Below, piece after piece: positions 1-6,828 of a stretch of DNA of 64,000 bases. This stretch comes from UMGS172 sp045578845 (GTDB lineage: Bacteria > Bacillota > Clostridia > Oscillospirales > Acutalibacteraceae): assembly GCA_045578845.1 (NCBI GenBank), contig JAZNLA010000066.1, forward strand, positions 1-64,000, given 5' to 3'. The stretch's first letter is position 1; each line of letters opens with the position of its first letter. Made by a program: the position numbers and the translations under genes. The notes beneath the pieces are model-generated. The model was not told where the DNA came from. It worked only from the letters and a program-made list of their open reading frames with translations, and ran no database searches.

Positions 1-6
1 AATCAT
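1..6 (-). CDS. possible 5' end of a leftward gene cut by the window edge
   Basis: On the minus strand an AAAGGA motif (16-11) is followed by two overlapping ATG codons starting at 9 and 6. A good promoter lies about 180 nt upstream. Only one or two codons are inside the window, so no product can be named. The start at 6 has the more normal spacing. This rests on position and ribosome-binding site alone. Confidence 0.3.
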
Positions 7-189
7 CATTTCCTTTCACGAAAAAATATAAGCCTTCGCCGTTTTACACATCAAATAAAGGACATATCTGACCTGTCTTTGAAACTCAAAGAAATATGTA
101 TTAAACCTACCCTTTACAGCGTGTAATTCGACATTTATAAAAAATGTAAACTGTGACATAAGGATATCACGCCACATTTTGTACATTAA

Positions 190-218
190 ATTATAACTTT
201 GTTAATTATATTAGTCAA
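190..218 (-). promoter_or_regulatory. sigma-A promoter for the leftward edge gene
   Basis: On the minus strand TTGACT (218-213), a 17-nt spacer and TATAAT (195-190). Transcription would begin near 183 and leave a leader of about 170 nt before the edge gene. That leader contains a helix of CTTTGA and TCAAAG around a GTT loop, but I do not recognise a riboswitch class in it. Confidence 0.65.
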
Positions 219-484
219 GGCGAAAAGTTGCCAAGATTGCAGAATGTTTTTTGGTGTTTTTGACAAGTTGGATTGCAGGCAGTGATGTGCCATTTCTCAT
301 ATTGTCATTCCGAGCAAAGTCGAGGAATCTTTTCAAGACCCTTCGGCTACTTACAGGGGTGACAATATATAGTTTTTTATTTATGCGATATTTTCGGGCG
401 AACGGGGAAGCCCTACGATGTTCATTTTAGGAATGTTCGCCTCATCCGCCGAAAGCGATTTCTCCTTCCTATGAGAAGAAGGCT
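219..484. other. gene-free stretch with degenerate interspersed repeats
   Basis: No supported reading frame lies between the leftward promoter and the terminator of the next gene. The stretch holds a palindromic repeat (299-368). After it comes a sequence around 395-480 of the 'GGGCGAACGGGGAAGCCCTA' kind, which resembles degenerate interspersed repeats of gut Firmicutes. Nothing else stands out. Confidence 0.4.
299..368. repeat. palindrome-bounded interspersed repeat
   Basis: ATATTGTCA (299-307) is matched by TGACAATAT (360-368) in inverted orientation. The interior 'TTCCGAGCAAAGTCGAGGAA' resembles the widespread GTCATTCCGAGC...GAGGAATC family of intergenic repeats. It could form a stem-loop of about 70 nt. 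The family assignment is from memory of the motif and was not searched. Confidence 0.5.
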
Positions 485-513
485 AAAAAAACCCGCAACC
501 ATTTGGTTGCGGG
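485..513 (-). terminator. rho-independent terminator
   Basis: CCCGCAACC (492-500) pairs with GGTTGCGGG (505-513) around a 4-nt loop, and on the minus strand seven T follow (491-485). It sits 16 nt past the stop of the minus-strand SH3b/C39-like gene. Confidence 0.85.
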
Positions 514-528
514 GACAATAACTTTATA

Positions 529-1491
529 TTATTTATAGTACAAATATTTATAAAAAACAGGGTGGGTGGAAAGGTGGTCGGCAAGGGTAGACTTGTTACT
601 TGAGCCGGGGTTATTTATGATGAAATCGTTAGCCGTAAGGTCGATGCCGTTACCTTCATAACCTTTTATTACAACCCAATGCTGACTGCCGTATTTGGTT
701 TTAGAGCCGAATATAACCGGTTTGCCTTTCTTTAGTTGCTCTAAAATTCCGTTTAAATATCCTACACTGTTTGTCACAGTAAGGTAGTCCGACGGCCAAT
801 AAACGTTGCCGCTGCTTGTGTATTTGAGTTGCTTTGACATAGTGTCGGGGCGGATAACAGTACCTTTGCGGTAGGACTCTACCATGGCTATGGCTGTAGT
901 GGTACAACCGATTTGTGAAATGGTTTTACCCGATGTGCCAATCTCAACATTTGCCCAACGGCTGTCGTTTTGTTTTAAACTTACAACATTTAAGTTTATC
1001 GATATCCCTTTTTCACCGAGGTATTTTGAACTGACATAACCTATTTTAGAGCCGTCGAAAAGCACCTTATTCCAACCGTTTTCGGTTGAAAGGGTTATAA
1101 CATTTTCGTTTCTTTGTAATGTACCTATGATTTTTTTGTCGGTGCCGGCACCTTCACGGATATTCAGTCTGCCTGACGTTATTTTAACGGTTAAGACTTG
1201 TGAATCTTCTTCACTTATATATCGAGCCAAACAGTAACCGATTTTGCCGTCTTCGTATTCAACCTGCCACCAGTCGCCCGAAGTTTTAAGCAGTGTTACA
1301 TAACTGTCTTTTTTGAGTGAGGTTAAAATTTCCGAGTCCGCCGATGCTTCGCTTCTGACAATAAGTCCCGTATATCTTGTAGCAACCCTGCCGGCTTTGG
1401 CGGTTTGCGGTATTTCCGACGCCTTGGTCGGAAGTGCAAAAACCGACATTGCAAAAATTGCCGAAATAATTATCGCTGATAGTTTTTTCAT
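529..1491 (-). CDS. secreted SH3b-domain protein with C39-like cysteine peptidase domain
   Basis: 320 aa. An N-terminal signal peptide (about residues 1-24, ending near ALPTKAS) is followed by two bacterial SH3 repeats (about 33-95 and 97-160; motifs 'LIVRSEASADSEIL' and 'RLNIREGAGTDKKI'). The C-terminal domain (about 170-320) resembles the peptidase C39-like family. It has a candidate nucleophile Cys in 'QIGCTTTAIAM', a His in 'SQHWVVIKGY' and 'NNPG' where many members carry an Asp. It is probably an exported cell-wall-bound hydrolase. AAAGGAGA precedes the ATG at good distance. It is a single gene with its own promoter and terminator. The substrate is unknown, and the Asp-to-Asn change could affect activity. 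Confidence 0.8.
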   Translation of the reverse strand: MKKLSAIIISAIFAMSVFALPTKASEIPQTAKAGRVATRYTGLIVRSEASADSEILTSLKKDSYVTLLKTSGDWWQVEYEDGKIGYCLARYISEEDSQVLTVKITSGRLNIREGAGTDKKIIGTLQRNENVITLSTENGWNKVLFDGSKIGYVSSKYLGEKGISINLNVVSLKQNDSRWANVEIGTSGKTISQIGCTTTAIAMVESYRKGTVIRPDTMSKQLKYTSSGNVYWPSDYLTVTNSVGYLNGILEQLKKGKPVIFGSKTKYGSQHWVVIKGYEGNGIDLTANDFIINNPGSSNKSTLADHLSTHPVFYKYLYYK

Positions 1492-1530
1492 AAAATCTCC
1501 TTTTTTATTTGTTACACATGTGTCAAGGGA

Positions 1531-1559
1531 ATTATAACAGCAGTCTTGCTGTTTGTGAA
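1531..1559 (-). promoter_or_regulatory. sigma-A promoter of the SH3b/C39-like gene, with dyads
   Basis: On the minus strand TTCACA (1559-1554), a 17-nt spacer and TATAAT (1536-1531). The spacer holds the dyad ACAGCA-AGAC-TGCTGT, and a perfect 10-bp palindrome ACACATGTGT (1514-1523) lies just downstream. Either could bind a regulator, but that is inference. Confidence 0.65.
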
Positions 1560-1599
1560 TACTCCAAATTATGTAAACCGAAGTAATTTTAAAAATTGA

Positions 1600-1628
1600 T
1601 TTACAAATTCATACATTTGATGTATAAT
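1600..1628 (+). promoter_or_regulatory. sigma-A promoter of yhaM
   Basis: TTTACA (1600-1605), 17-nt spacer, TATAAT (1623-1628), 30 nt before the start codon. Confidence 0.75.
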
Positions 1629-1658
1629 TATTTATAATTTATTTCAAGGAGATTTATC

Positions 1659-2618
1659 ATGAGTTTTGAAGCGGGTAATAATGATTATTTTTTAATGATA
1701 AAATCAGCAGATAAAAAGGTTACTGCCAAAGGTATGCCGTATTTGGATATGACGCTTTGCGATAAAGACGGTGAAATTAACGCCAAACTTTGGGATTACA
1801 AAGAGGAAGTTCAAGGCCTTTTTTCGGCAGGTGATATTGTTAAGGTGAGGGGTACTGTAAGCCCTTACAACGGTGTTGACCAACTGCGTGTTGAACGTAT
1901 ACGCAAGGCGGTGACGTCGGACAATGTCAATCCTGCCGATTTTGTGCCCAGTGCCGATTATGACGGCGAAGCCATGTTTTTAGAACTTATGAGTATTGCC
2001 GATGGGCTTGAAGATGAGGAAATCAAAACGATAGTTACTGCTATATATAATGAATATCGCGAAAAGTTACTGTTTTGGCCTGCAGCGTATAAGTTGCATC
2101 ATGCAATCCGCGGCGGACTTTTGTATCATACTTTGTCGATTGTAAGGCTGGCAGATGCAATTTGCAAAATTTACCCGTCGGTCAATCGCGACCTGCTTTT
2201 GGGTGGTGCTATGCTTCACGATATTGCCAAAACCGACGAATTTTTAATAAGCGGAAGCGGAACGGTCAGCGGATATTCTTTAGAGGGCAACCTTATCGGG
2301 CATTTAGCAAAGGGTGCAATAATTGTTGACCGATTTGCCGAAAACTTAAATATTTCCGAACAGACCAAATTTTTGCTCGAGCACATGATGTTGTCACATC
2401 ATGGCGAGCCTGAGTTCGGTGCCGCGGTAAAACCTATGTTTATTGAGGCTGAACTTCTAAGCGAACTTGACCTTTTAGACGCAAGAATGTATGAACTCCA
2501 AGAGGCGGTCGGTACTGTCAATGACGGTGAATATACCAATAAAATGTGGGCACTTGACAATCGTAAGTTCTATAATCACGGCAAATCGCAGGTAAGCACC
2601 AAAGCAAAACTTTTTTAA
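1659..2618 (+). CDS. yhaM: 3'-5' exoribonuclease YhaM family protein
   Basis: 319 aa. An OB-fold nucleic-acid-binding domain (about residues 12-85, with 'MTLCDKDGEINAKLWDY') precedes an HD phosphohydrolase domain. The HD signature is 'GGAMLHDIAKTDE' near residue 185, preceded by 'RGGLLYHTLSIVRLA'. This order and length match the Firmicutes YhaM/CBF1 exoribonucleases, which trim RNA (and single-stranded DNA) from the 3' end with a divalent metal. AAGGAGA lies 6 nt before the ATG. It is transcribed alone from its own promoter. No clear terminator follows. Confidence 0.9.
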   Translation: MSFEAGNNDYFLMIKSADKKVTAKGMPYLDMTLCDKDGEINAKLWDYKEEVQGLFSAGDIVKVRGTVSPYNGVDQLRVERIRKAVTSDNVNPADFVPSADYDGEAMFLELMSIADGLEDEEIKTIVTAIYNEYREKLLFWPAAYKLHHAIRGGLLYHTLSIVRLADAICKIYPSVNRDLLLGGAMLHDIAKTDEFLISGSGTVSGYSLEGNLIGHLAKGAIIVDRFAENLNISEQTKFLLEHMMLSHHGEPEFGAAVKPMFIEAELLSELDLLDARMYELQEAVGTVNDGEYTNKMWALDNRKFYNHGKSQVSTKAKLF

Positions 2619-2701
2619 GCAGTAATTAGGATGAAATTTGCCGCATAATATCGTATCAGCGGTTGAAATTTCGAAAAAAGTCGACAAATTTCATTTTTTT
2701 G

Positions 2702-2730
2702 TTGCAAATAAAAAATACATATGATAATAT
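2702..2730 (+). promoter_or_regulatory. sigma-A promoter of the TM2 zinc-ribbon gene
   Basis: TTGCAA (2702-2707), 17-nt spacer, TAATAT (2725-2730). A GATAAT (2723-2728) gives a weaker alternative -10. Confidence 0.55.
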
Positions 2731-2793
2731 AAATTAGTAGAGATACCGTTTGTGCGGTGTTTACTTAAATTTTACATTCGGAGGAATTTAATC

Positions 2794-3204
2794 ATGTTTT
2801 GTAAAAATTGCGGAAATCAAATGGATGACGCTGCTGCCGTTTGCGTTAAATGCGGTGTTGCAGCCGGTCAGGGTGTAAACTACTGTCCTAACTGCGGAAC
2901 TCAGGCTGTTCCCGGTGCTGCTGTTTGTACACAGTGCGGCGTTGTTTTAGGCGATACCGTTATAGCACCCGAAAATCAGAAGTCTAAAATAGCTGCAGGT
3001 CTTCTTGCTATTTTCCTTGGCGGTATCGGTGTACATAACTTCTATCTCGGCTACACAGGCAAAGCCGTTGCTCAACTTTTGATTTTCTTGTTAACTTGTA
3101 GTTTTGGCGGTATTATTACAGGAGTTTGGGCACTTATTGAAGCCATTATGATTTTCACCGGCTCTATCAACAAAGACGGTAAAGGCGTTCCCCTTAAAGA
3201 CTAA
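2794..3204 (+). CDS. double zinc-ribbon TM2-domain membrane protein
   Basis: 136 aa. The first 50 residues hold two CxxC...CxxC zinc ribbons (C3/C6/C17/C20 and C31/C34/C45/C48). The C-terminal half is a TM2 domain of two membrane helices with the 'GGIGVHNFYLGYTGKA' signature. The ATG at 2794 is chosen because GGAGG sits 9 nt upstream and the protein then begins directly with the zinc ribbon. An in-frame start at 2752 lacks a ribosome-binding site. The family is common in Firmicutes and has no settled function. Confidence 0.85.
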   Translation: MFCKNCGNQMDDAAAVCVKCGVAAGQGVNYCPNCGTQAVPGAAVCTQCGVVLGDTVIAPENQKSKIAAGLLAIFLGGIGVHNFYLGYTGKAVAQLLIFLLTCSFGGIITGVWALIEAIMIFTGSINKDGKGVPLKD

Positions 3205-3210
3205 TTCACA

Positions 3211-3249
3211 AAATAAAAAAAGGCTGTCCCATCGGGACAGCCTTTTTTG
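3211..3249. terminator. bidirectional rho-independent terminator
   Basis: AGGCTGTCCC (3221-3230) and GGGACAGCCT (3234-3243) around an ATC loop, with A-tract before and T-tract after. It serves the TM2 gene on plus and the converging zinc-ribbon gene on minus. Confidence 0.9.
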
Positions 3250-3257
3250 TTGTCTTT

Positions 3258-3590
3258 TTAAAAGAAAAACGGTAAATTTATTAAAGCATATATGGATTGT
3301 TCAAAAAAGTCGCTAGAGAAAAAACCTTCGCTTATTGCCTCTATTATCAAAAAGATTATTGCCGCAAGAAGTGGCAATAAAGTGCTTACAAGCGACAGTA
3401 TAAGCGGGATTATAAAACTTAAAAATGCCACTGCACCGATTGCAACCGCCGCAATTATCATAGCCTTTGTAAGGCTTTTGTCGGCGTCGTTTTCAGCAAC
3501 ATAAACCGTGCCGCATTTGGGACATCTGCCGCGGGTTTCAATGTATAAAGTTCCGCAATTTTTACATTTGATAGTTTTAGGCAAATTCAT
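3258..3590 (-). CDS. zinc-ribbon membrane protein of unknown function
   Basis: 110 aa. An N-terminal zinc ribbon (C9, C12, C23, C26) is followed by a hydrophobic stretch of about 50 residues that makes two membrane helices (about 43-90). AAAGGAG precedes the ATG. It starts 12 nt after the DUF1846 stop and is probably cotranscribed with it. It shares the zinc-ribbon plus membrane layout with the converging TM2 gene but lacks the TM2 motif. I do not recognise a function. Confidence 0.7.
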   Translation of the reverse strand: MNLPKTIKCKNCGTLYIETRGRCPKCGTVYVAENDADKSLTKAMIIAAVAIGAVAFLSFIIPLILSLVSTLLPLLAAIIFLIIEAISEGFFSSDFFEQSIYALINLPFFF

Positions 3591-3602
3591 AAATATTCTC
3601 CT

Positions 3603-5087
3603 TTATGCGTGGTACAGTTTTTTGGTCTGATATTTCGGCTCACAGGTTAAATTAACGCCGAGTTTACGGAATGTCTGCTCGTCAACGCGGGATAGAATTA
3701 CGGTTGAATGTGCTTCGGCACCTTTAAGTTTTTCAACCTGTTCAAGTGCTTTTTTGGCGGTTTCGTCGGTGGCGGCACAAATCGACAGAGCAATCAGCAC
3801 TTCGTCGGTGTGAAGACGGGGATTGTGGTTGCCGAGCACGCCGGTTTTCATTTTTTGTATCGGCTCTATAATTGTGGGTGACAGCAACTGTACCTCATCG
3901 GGAATATTGCCCAAGACCTTCAGTACGTTAAGCAACATTGACGAAGATGCACCAAGCAGTGAGGAAGTTTTACCGGTGATAATTCTGCCGTCGGCAAGTT
4001 CAATAGCGGTTGCAGGGCCGTCAGTAGCCTCAGCCTTCTGAAGGGCGGCCGAAACAACGGGGCGGTCGTTAATACCGATACCGAGTCTGTTCATAAGCAG
4101 TTCGATTTTTGCAACTTCGCTTTGCTCGGACAATCCTTGTCTTACCGAACAAAGTGCGGCATAGTATCGGCGAATAATCTCTTGGTTTGCGGCATCGCGG
4201 ACGGCATCAGGGTCAGAAATCGCAAAACCTGCCATGTTAACACCCATATCGGTAGGACTTTTATAGGGTGATTTACCCATAATGCGTTCCATCATGGCTG
4301 AAAGTACAGGAAAAATTTCGATATCGCGGTTGTAGTTTACGGTGGTTTCGCCATATGCCTCTAAATGGAACGGGTCAATCATATTGACATCATTAAGGTC
4401 GGCTGTGGCGGCTTCGTAAGCGACATTTACGGGGTGTTTAAGCGGTAAGTTCCAAACAGGGAATGTTTCAAACTTAGCATAGCCGGCACTGAGTCCGCGT
4501 TTGTGTTCGTGATAAAGTTGCGAAAGACAGGTTGCCATTTTACCGCTGCAAGGTCCGGGACCGGTCACCACAACCAGCCTGCGGGTGGTTTCAATATAAT
4601 CATTTTTACCGAAACCGTCGTCACTTACAATGAGCGGAATGTTAGACGGATAGTCGGAAATGGGATAGTGGCGGTATACTTTTATACCGAGGTTTTTAAG
4701 TCTTTTTTCAAAATTCAAAGCAAGCGGTTGTCCTGTAAAAAAGGTTATAACAACCGAGCCGACATAAAGACCTATACCTCTGAAAGCGTCAATAAGACGA
4801 AGTGTGTCCAAATCATATGTAATACCAAGGTCGCCGCGGCGTTTGTTTTTTTCAATGGCGTCGGCGTTAATGGCAAGGACTATTTCGGCGTCGTCTTTAA
4901 GGTTGAGCAACATTTTTACCTTACTGTCGGGAGCAAAACCCGGCAGTACACGTGAAGCGTGAAAGTCGTCAAAAAGTTTGCCGCCGAATTCCATGTAAAG
5001 TTTGTCACCGAACATTTCAATTCGGTCACGAATATTCTGCGACTGCAATTCTATATATTTATCGTTGTCAAAACCCAACCTTGCCAC
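3603..5087 (-). CDS. DUF1846 domain-containing protein
   Basis: 494 aa. The sequence fits the DUF1846 family closely, beginning 'ARLGFDNDKYIELQS' and carrying 'FGGKLFDDFHASRVLPGF' near the N terminus. A glycine-rich 'GPGPCSGKMATCLSQLYHEH' suggests a nucleotide or phosphate site. The function is not known. The start is a GTG 10 nt after AAAGGAG. The longer frame opening at 5126 cannot be used, because its ATG overlaps the promoter -10. A small zinc-ribbon gene follows in the same direction. Confidence 0.85.
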   Translation of the reverse strand: MARLGFDNDKYIELQSQNIRDRIEMFGDKLYMEFGGKLFDDFHASRVLPGFAPDSKVKMLLNLKDDAEIVLAINADAIEKNKRRGDLGITYDLDTLRLIDAFRGIGLYVGSVVITFFTGQPLALNFEKRLKNLGIKVYRHYPISDYPSNIPLIVSDDGFGKNDYIETTRRLVVVTGPGPCSGKMATCLSQLYHEHKRGLSAGYAKFETFPVWNLPLKHPVNVAYEAATADLNDVNMIDPFHLEAYGETTVNYNRDIEIFPVLSAMMERIMGKSPYKSPTDMGVNMAGFAISDPDAVRDAANQEIIRRYYAALCSVRQGLSEQSEVAKIELLMNRLGIGINDRPVVSAALQKAEATDGPATAIELADGRIITGKTSSLLGASSSMLLNVLKVLGNIPDEVQLLSPTIIEPIQKMKTGVLGNHNPRLHTDEVLIALSICAATDETAKKALEQVEKLKGAEAHSTVILSRVDEQTFRKLGVNLTCEPKYQTKKLYHA

Positions 5088-5117
5088 TTTTAAACCCACT
5101 CCTTTAATCAACAATTT

Positions 5118-5146
5118 ATTATACATAATTTTATTCTTTCTTGCAA
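5118..5146 (-). promoter_or_regulatory. sigma-A promoter of the DUF1846 gene
   Basis: On the minus strand TTGCAA (5146-5141), 17-nt spacer, TATAAT (5123-5118). Transcription should begin near 5111, which places the annotated GTG about 24 nt downstream and rules out the upstream ATG at 5126. Confidence 0.8.
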
Positions 5147-5186
5147 GGGTTTTTGGAAAATTGTTGAAGAATATTTAAATACAAAG

Positions 5187-5220
5187 AACGACCTGCATTT
5201 ATTTTTGCAGGTCGTTTTTT
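5187..5220. terminator. second terminator-like hairpin below the tRNA
   Basis: AACGACCTGCA (5187-5197) pairs with TGCAGGTCGTT (5206-5216). A T-run follows on the plus strand, and a weaker TTCTTT follows on minus. It lies between the tRNA and the DUF1846 promoter and may back up the tRNA terminator. Confidence 0.6.
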
Positions 5221-5248
5221 GAAATAGATGTTCAAAAGAACACTATTT

Positions 5249-5282
5249 AAAAATCCCTGTTCGTAAGAACAAGGATTTTTTT
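5249..5282 (-). terminator. tRNA-Arg terminator
   Basis: On the minus strand an imperfect stem AAATCC-TTGTTC/GAACAGGGATTT around TTAC, followed by TTTTT, directly downstream of the tRNA 3' end. Confidence 0.7.
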
Positions 5283-5358
5283 GGCGTTCCCGAGGGGATT
5301 CGAACCTCCGACCTACCGCTTAGGAGGCGGTCGCTCTATCCAACTGAGCTACGGAAAC
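5282..5358 (-). tRNA. tRNA-Arg (anticodon CCT), CCA encoded
   Basis: The minus strand folds into a full cloverleaf. The acceptor stem is GTTTCCG/CGGGAAC with one G-U pair. The anticodon stem ACCGC/GCGGT holds the loop CTCCTAA, giving anticodon CCT, which reads AGG arginine codons. The T loop is TTCGAAT. Discriminator G (5285) and an encoded CCA (5284-5282) follow. It has its own promoter and terminator. Confidence 0.95.
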
Positions 5359-5377
5359 AAAATTTTATGCGTTACTT

Positions 5378-5406
5378 AATATACAATAATTTTACGTGTT
5401 TGTCAA
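5378..5406 (-). promoter_or_regulatory. sigma-A promoter of tRNA-Arg
   Basis: On the minus strand TTGACA (5406-5401), 17-nt spacer, TATATT (5383-5378), about 20 nt before the tRNA 5' end. Confidence 0.75.
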
Positions 5407-5427
5407 CACTGAGGTTTTATTTACATT

Positions 5428-5964
5428 TTACTTTTTCTTTTTTGTATATCGGTCTTCTTCGCTGAATATACAACCGCAGTATTTTTGCATATAAAGGTCA
5501 AGTTCGCGTGCTTTTTCCTGTCCTTCCTTAAAATAGGGTCTGAAATCGCGGTATAAAAATTCCACACCGTATTTTTCTGCCGATTCCAGTGCGATTTCTT
5601 TCATAAGTTCATGATTTTGGTAAGGGCTTATAAAAAGTGTGGAAGTAAAGGCATCAAATCTGTTTTGTTTCGCAAATTCGGCCGTTTTTTCAAGCCGAGT
5701 TCGGTAGCAGTACCCGCAACGGTTGCAAAAGTCGGGATAAATATCGCTTATAAACCGTCTTAAACCGTATTCGTTTTCTATTATGAGTTTTGCATTCACA
5801 CCATTTGCATATTCGCAAATGGTGTTTTTTCTCATTTTATATTCCTTTAAAGGGTGAAGGTTGGGATTATACCAATAAAGTGTAGGCTCTATGTTTTCCT
5901 GTCTTAATGACTCTATACACATTATAGAACAAGGAGCACAGCAGGTATGCATTAAAAGTTTCAT
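5428..5964 (-). CDS. queH: epoxyqueuosine reductase QueH
   Basis: 178 aa. QueH carries out the last step of queuosine synthesis in tRNA wobble position 34, reducing epoxyqueuosine. It is unrelated to QueG. Visible family marks are the N-terminal 'MHTCCAPC', the central 'FCNRCGYCYRTRL' and the C-terminal 'KYCGCIF', which supply the cysteines for the metal centre. Length is usual. The ATG at 5964 is chosen because AAGGGG lies upstream at good spacing and the start falls 1 nt after the XRE gene stop. An ATG at 5982 lacks a site. It is probably read from the XRE promoter. Confidence 0.92.
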   Translation of the reverse strand: MKLLMHTCCAPCSIMCIESLRQENIEPTLYWYNPNLHPLKEYKMRKNTICEYANGVNAKLIIENEYGLRRFISDIYPDFCNRCGYCYRTRLEKTAEFAKQNRFDAFTSTLFISPYQNHELMKEIALESAEKYGVEFLYRDFRPYFKEGQEKARELDLYMQKYCGCIFSEEDRYTKKKK

Positions 5965-5965
5965 T

Positions 5966-6346
5966 TTATAACCCCTTATCACGTTTTTCTTTTTCGGCGA
6001 GCATTACCTTGGTGGCAACCTCTATGGCGTTCAGCAGTTTTTCGCGGTCTTCTTTAGACATCGGTACACCGTTAAGAAGTATTTCGTTGCCGTATCTTAT
6101 ACGCTGTCCCATTTCGCTGATTATATCTACCGCTTCATTTGAAAGTTCGGTCACGCCGAGTAGGCTGTCGGTGGAAACCGAAAATACTTTACCGATTTTT
6201 ATAAGCATTTCATTGTCGGGACTTCGTCTGTCGTGTTCATACATTCCGACGGTACTTGCCGAAACTTTTAAGCGTTGTGCCAACTGCTTTTGTGTCATAT
6301 TAGACTGCTTTCTTAAATACTTTATTCGTTCCCCGATTGTATTCAT
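5966..6346 (-). CDS. XRE-family transcriptional repressor
   Basis: 126 aa. An N-terminal Cro/CI helix-turn-helix (residues about 3-60; 'MTQKQLAQRLKVSASTVGMY') is followed by a short C-terminal region likely to dimerise ('DREKLLNAIEVATKVMLAEK'). The start at 6346 is supported by GGAGGG and leaves the -10 box about 30 nt upstream. A longer frame from 6427 would run through the promoter. The promoter spacer holds ACACATTTCGTGT, and near-identical copies lie upstream, one of them in the promoter of the divergent operon. Autorepression and control of the divergent genes are therefore likely. Confidence 0.85.
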   Translation of the reverse strand: MNTIGERIKYLRKQSNMTQKQLAQRLKVSASTVGMYEHDRRSPDNEMLIKIGKVFSVSTDSLLGVTELSNEAVDIISEMGQRIRYGNEILLNGVPMSKEDREKLLNAIEVATKVMLAEKEKRDKGL

Positions 6347-6374
6347 TATCCAAACTCCCTCCGATTTCAAAGTT

Positions 6375-6403
6375 ATTTTAACACATTTCGTGTAATATTT
6401 CAA
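6375..6403 (-). promoter_or_regulatory. promoter of xre-queH with operator in the spacer
   Basis: On the minus strand TTGAAA (6403-6398), 17-nt spacer, TAAAAT (6380-6375). The plus-strand 13-mer ACACATTTCGTGT (6381-6393) fills most of the spacer next to the -10, a position where a bound repressor would block RNA polymerase. Confidence 0.75.
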
Positions 6404-6427
6404 CAGGATAAAAATTATTTTTATCAT

Positions 6428-6457
6428 AAAAGTTGCAAAAAAGTTAGTGCAACTTTT
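6428..6457. promoter_or_regulatory. 10-bp inverted repeat in the divergent control region
   Basis: AAAAGTTGCA (6428-6437) and TGCAACTTTT (6448-6457) form a perfect inverted repeat. It lies upstream of both divergent promoters, so it is more likely a protein-binding or bending site than a terminator. Confidence 0.4.
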
Positions 6458-6465
6458 GTAATATC

Positions 6466-6478
6466 ACACGAAATGTGA
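6466..6478. promoter_or_regulatory. middle operator copy
   Basis: ACACGAAATGTGA is the reverse complement of the 13-mer at 6381-6393 and 6508-6520 with one terminal mismatch. It lies between the two divergent promoters, so three sites in all are present, a cooperative repressor layout. Confidence 0.6.
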
Positions 6479-6497
6479 ATAAAATGCATGATTTAAC

Positions 6498-6526
6498 TTG
6501 AAATTTCACACATTTCGTGTTATTAT
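6498..6526 (+). promoter_or_regulatory. divergent promoter with the same operator in the spacer
   Basis: TTGAAA (6498-6503), 17-nt spacer, TATTAT (6521-6526). ACACATTTCGTGT (6508-6520) abuts the -10 as in the leftward promoter. A 9-bp hairpin (TTTTTACAG/CTGTAAAAA, 6529-6550) would sit at the 5' end of the transcript. Confidence 0.75.
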
Positions 6527-6615
6527 CCTTTTTACAGAGCCCTGTAAAAAAATAAAATGAAAATTTTTCACTCGAGCAGAAAATCAACACAAACTGTGTT
6601 GAAAGGGGAATAAAA

Positions 6616-6828
6616 ATGGAATTATCAGATTTAGGCCGTGAGTATTTAGAACGTGCCGACCGACTTTTACAGCGTATACATGAACTAAATGCAATCTGTA
6701 AGGATTTTACGGGTAACGAAAAAATTGTACTTAAAAGACGTATACTTTCGCTCTATTTTGATGCGGCGGAATGCCGTAAACTTGCAAAAATGCTTATGTC
6801 TTATAAAGGGGGAGAAAATAAAAAATGA
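6616..6828 (+). CDS. small helical protein of unknown function
   Basis: 70 aa, charged and predicted helical throughout ('LGREYLERADRLLQRIHELN'), with no membrane segment or known motif. GAAAGGGG precedes the ATG. Its stop overlaps the next start as ATGA, so the pair is translationally coupled. It is divergent from the XRE repressor and shares operator sequence with it. Small proteins of this kind often sit next to sigma-like proteins in accessory regions of Clostridia. I cannot assign a role. Confidence 0.75.
   Translation: MELSDLGREYLERADRLLQRIHELNAICKDFTGNEKIVLKRRILSLYFDAAECRKLAKMLMSYKGGENKK

Noticed and set aside
5965..5982. Longer start for queH (MIRGYK...)
   Set aside because: No ribosome-binding site precedes it. 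AAGGGG is correctly placed for the ATG at 5964, which also gives the usual family N terminus.
6558..6614. 18-codon frame before the 70-aa gene
   Set aside because: It lacks a Shine-Dalgarno, and the real gene has a strong one just after it.
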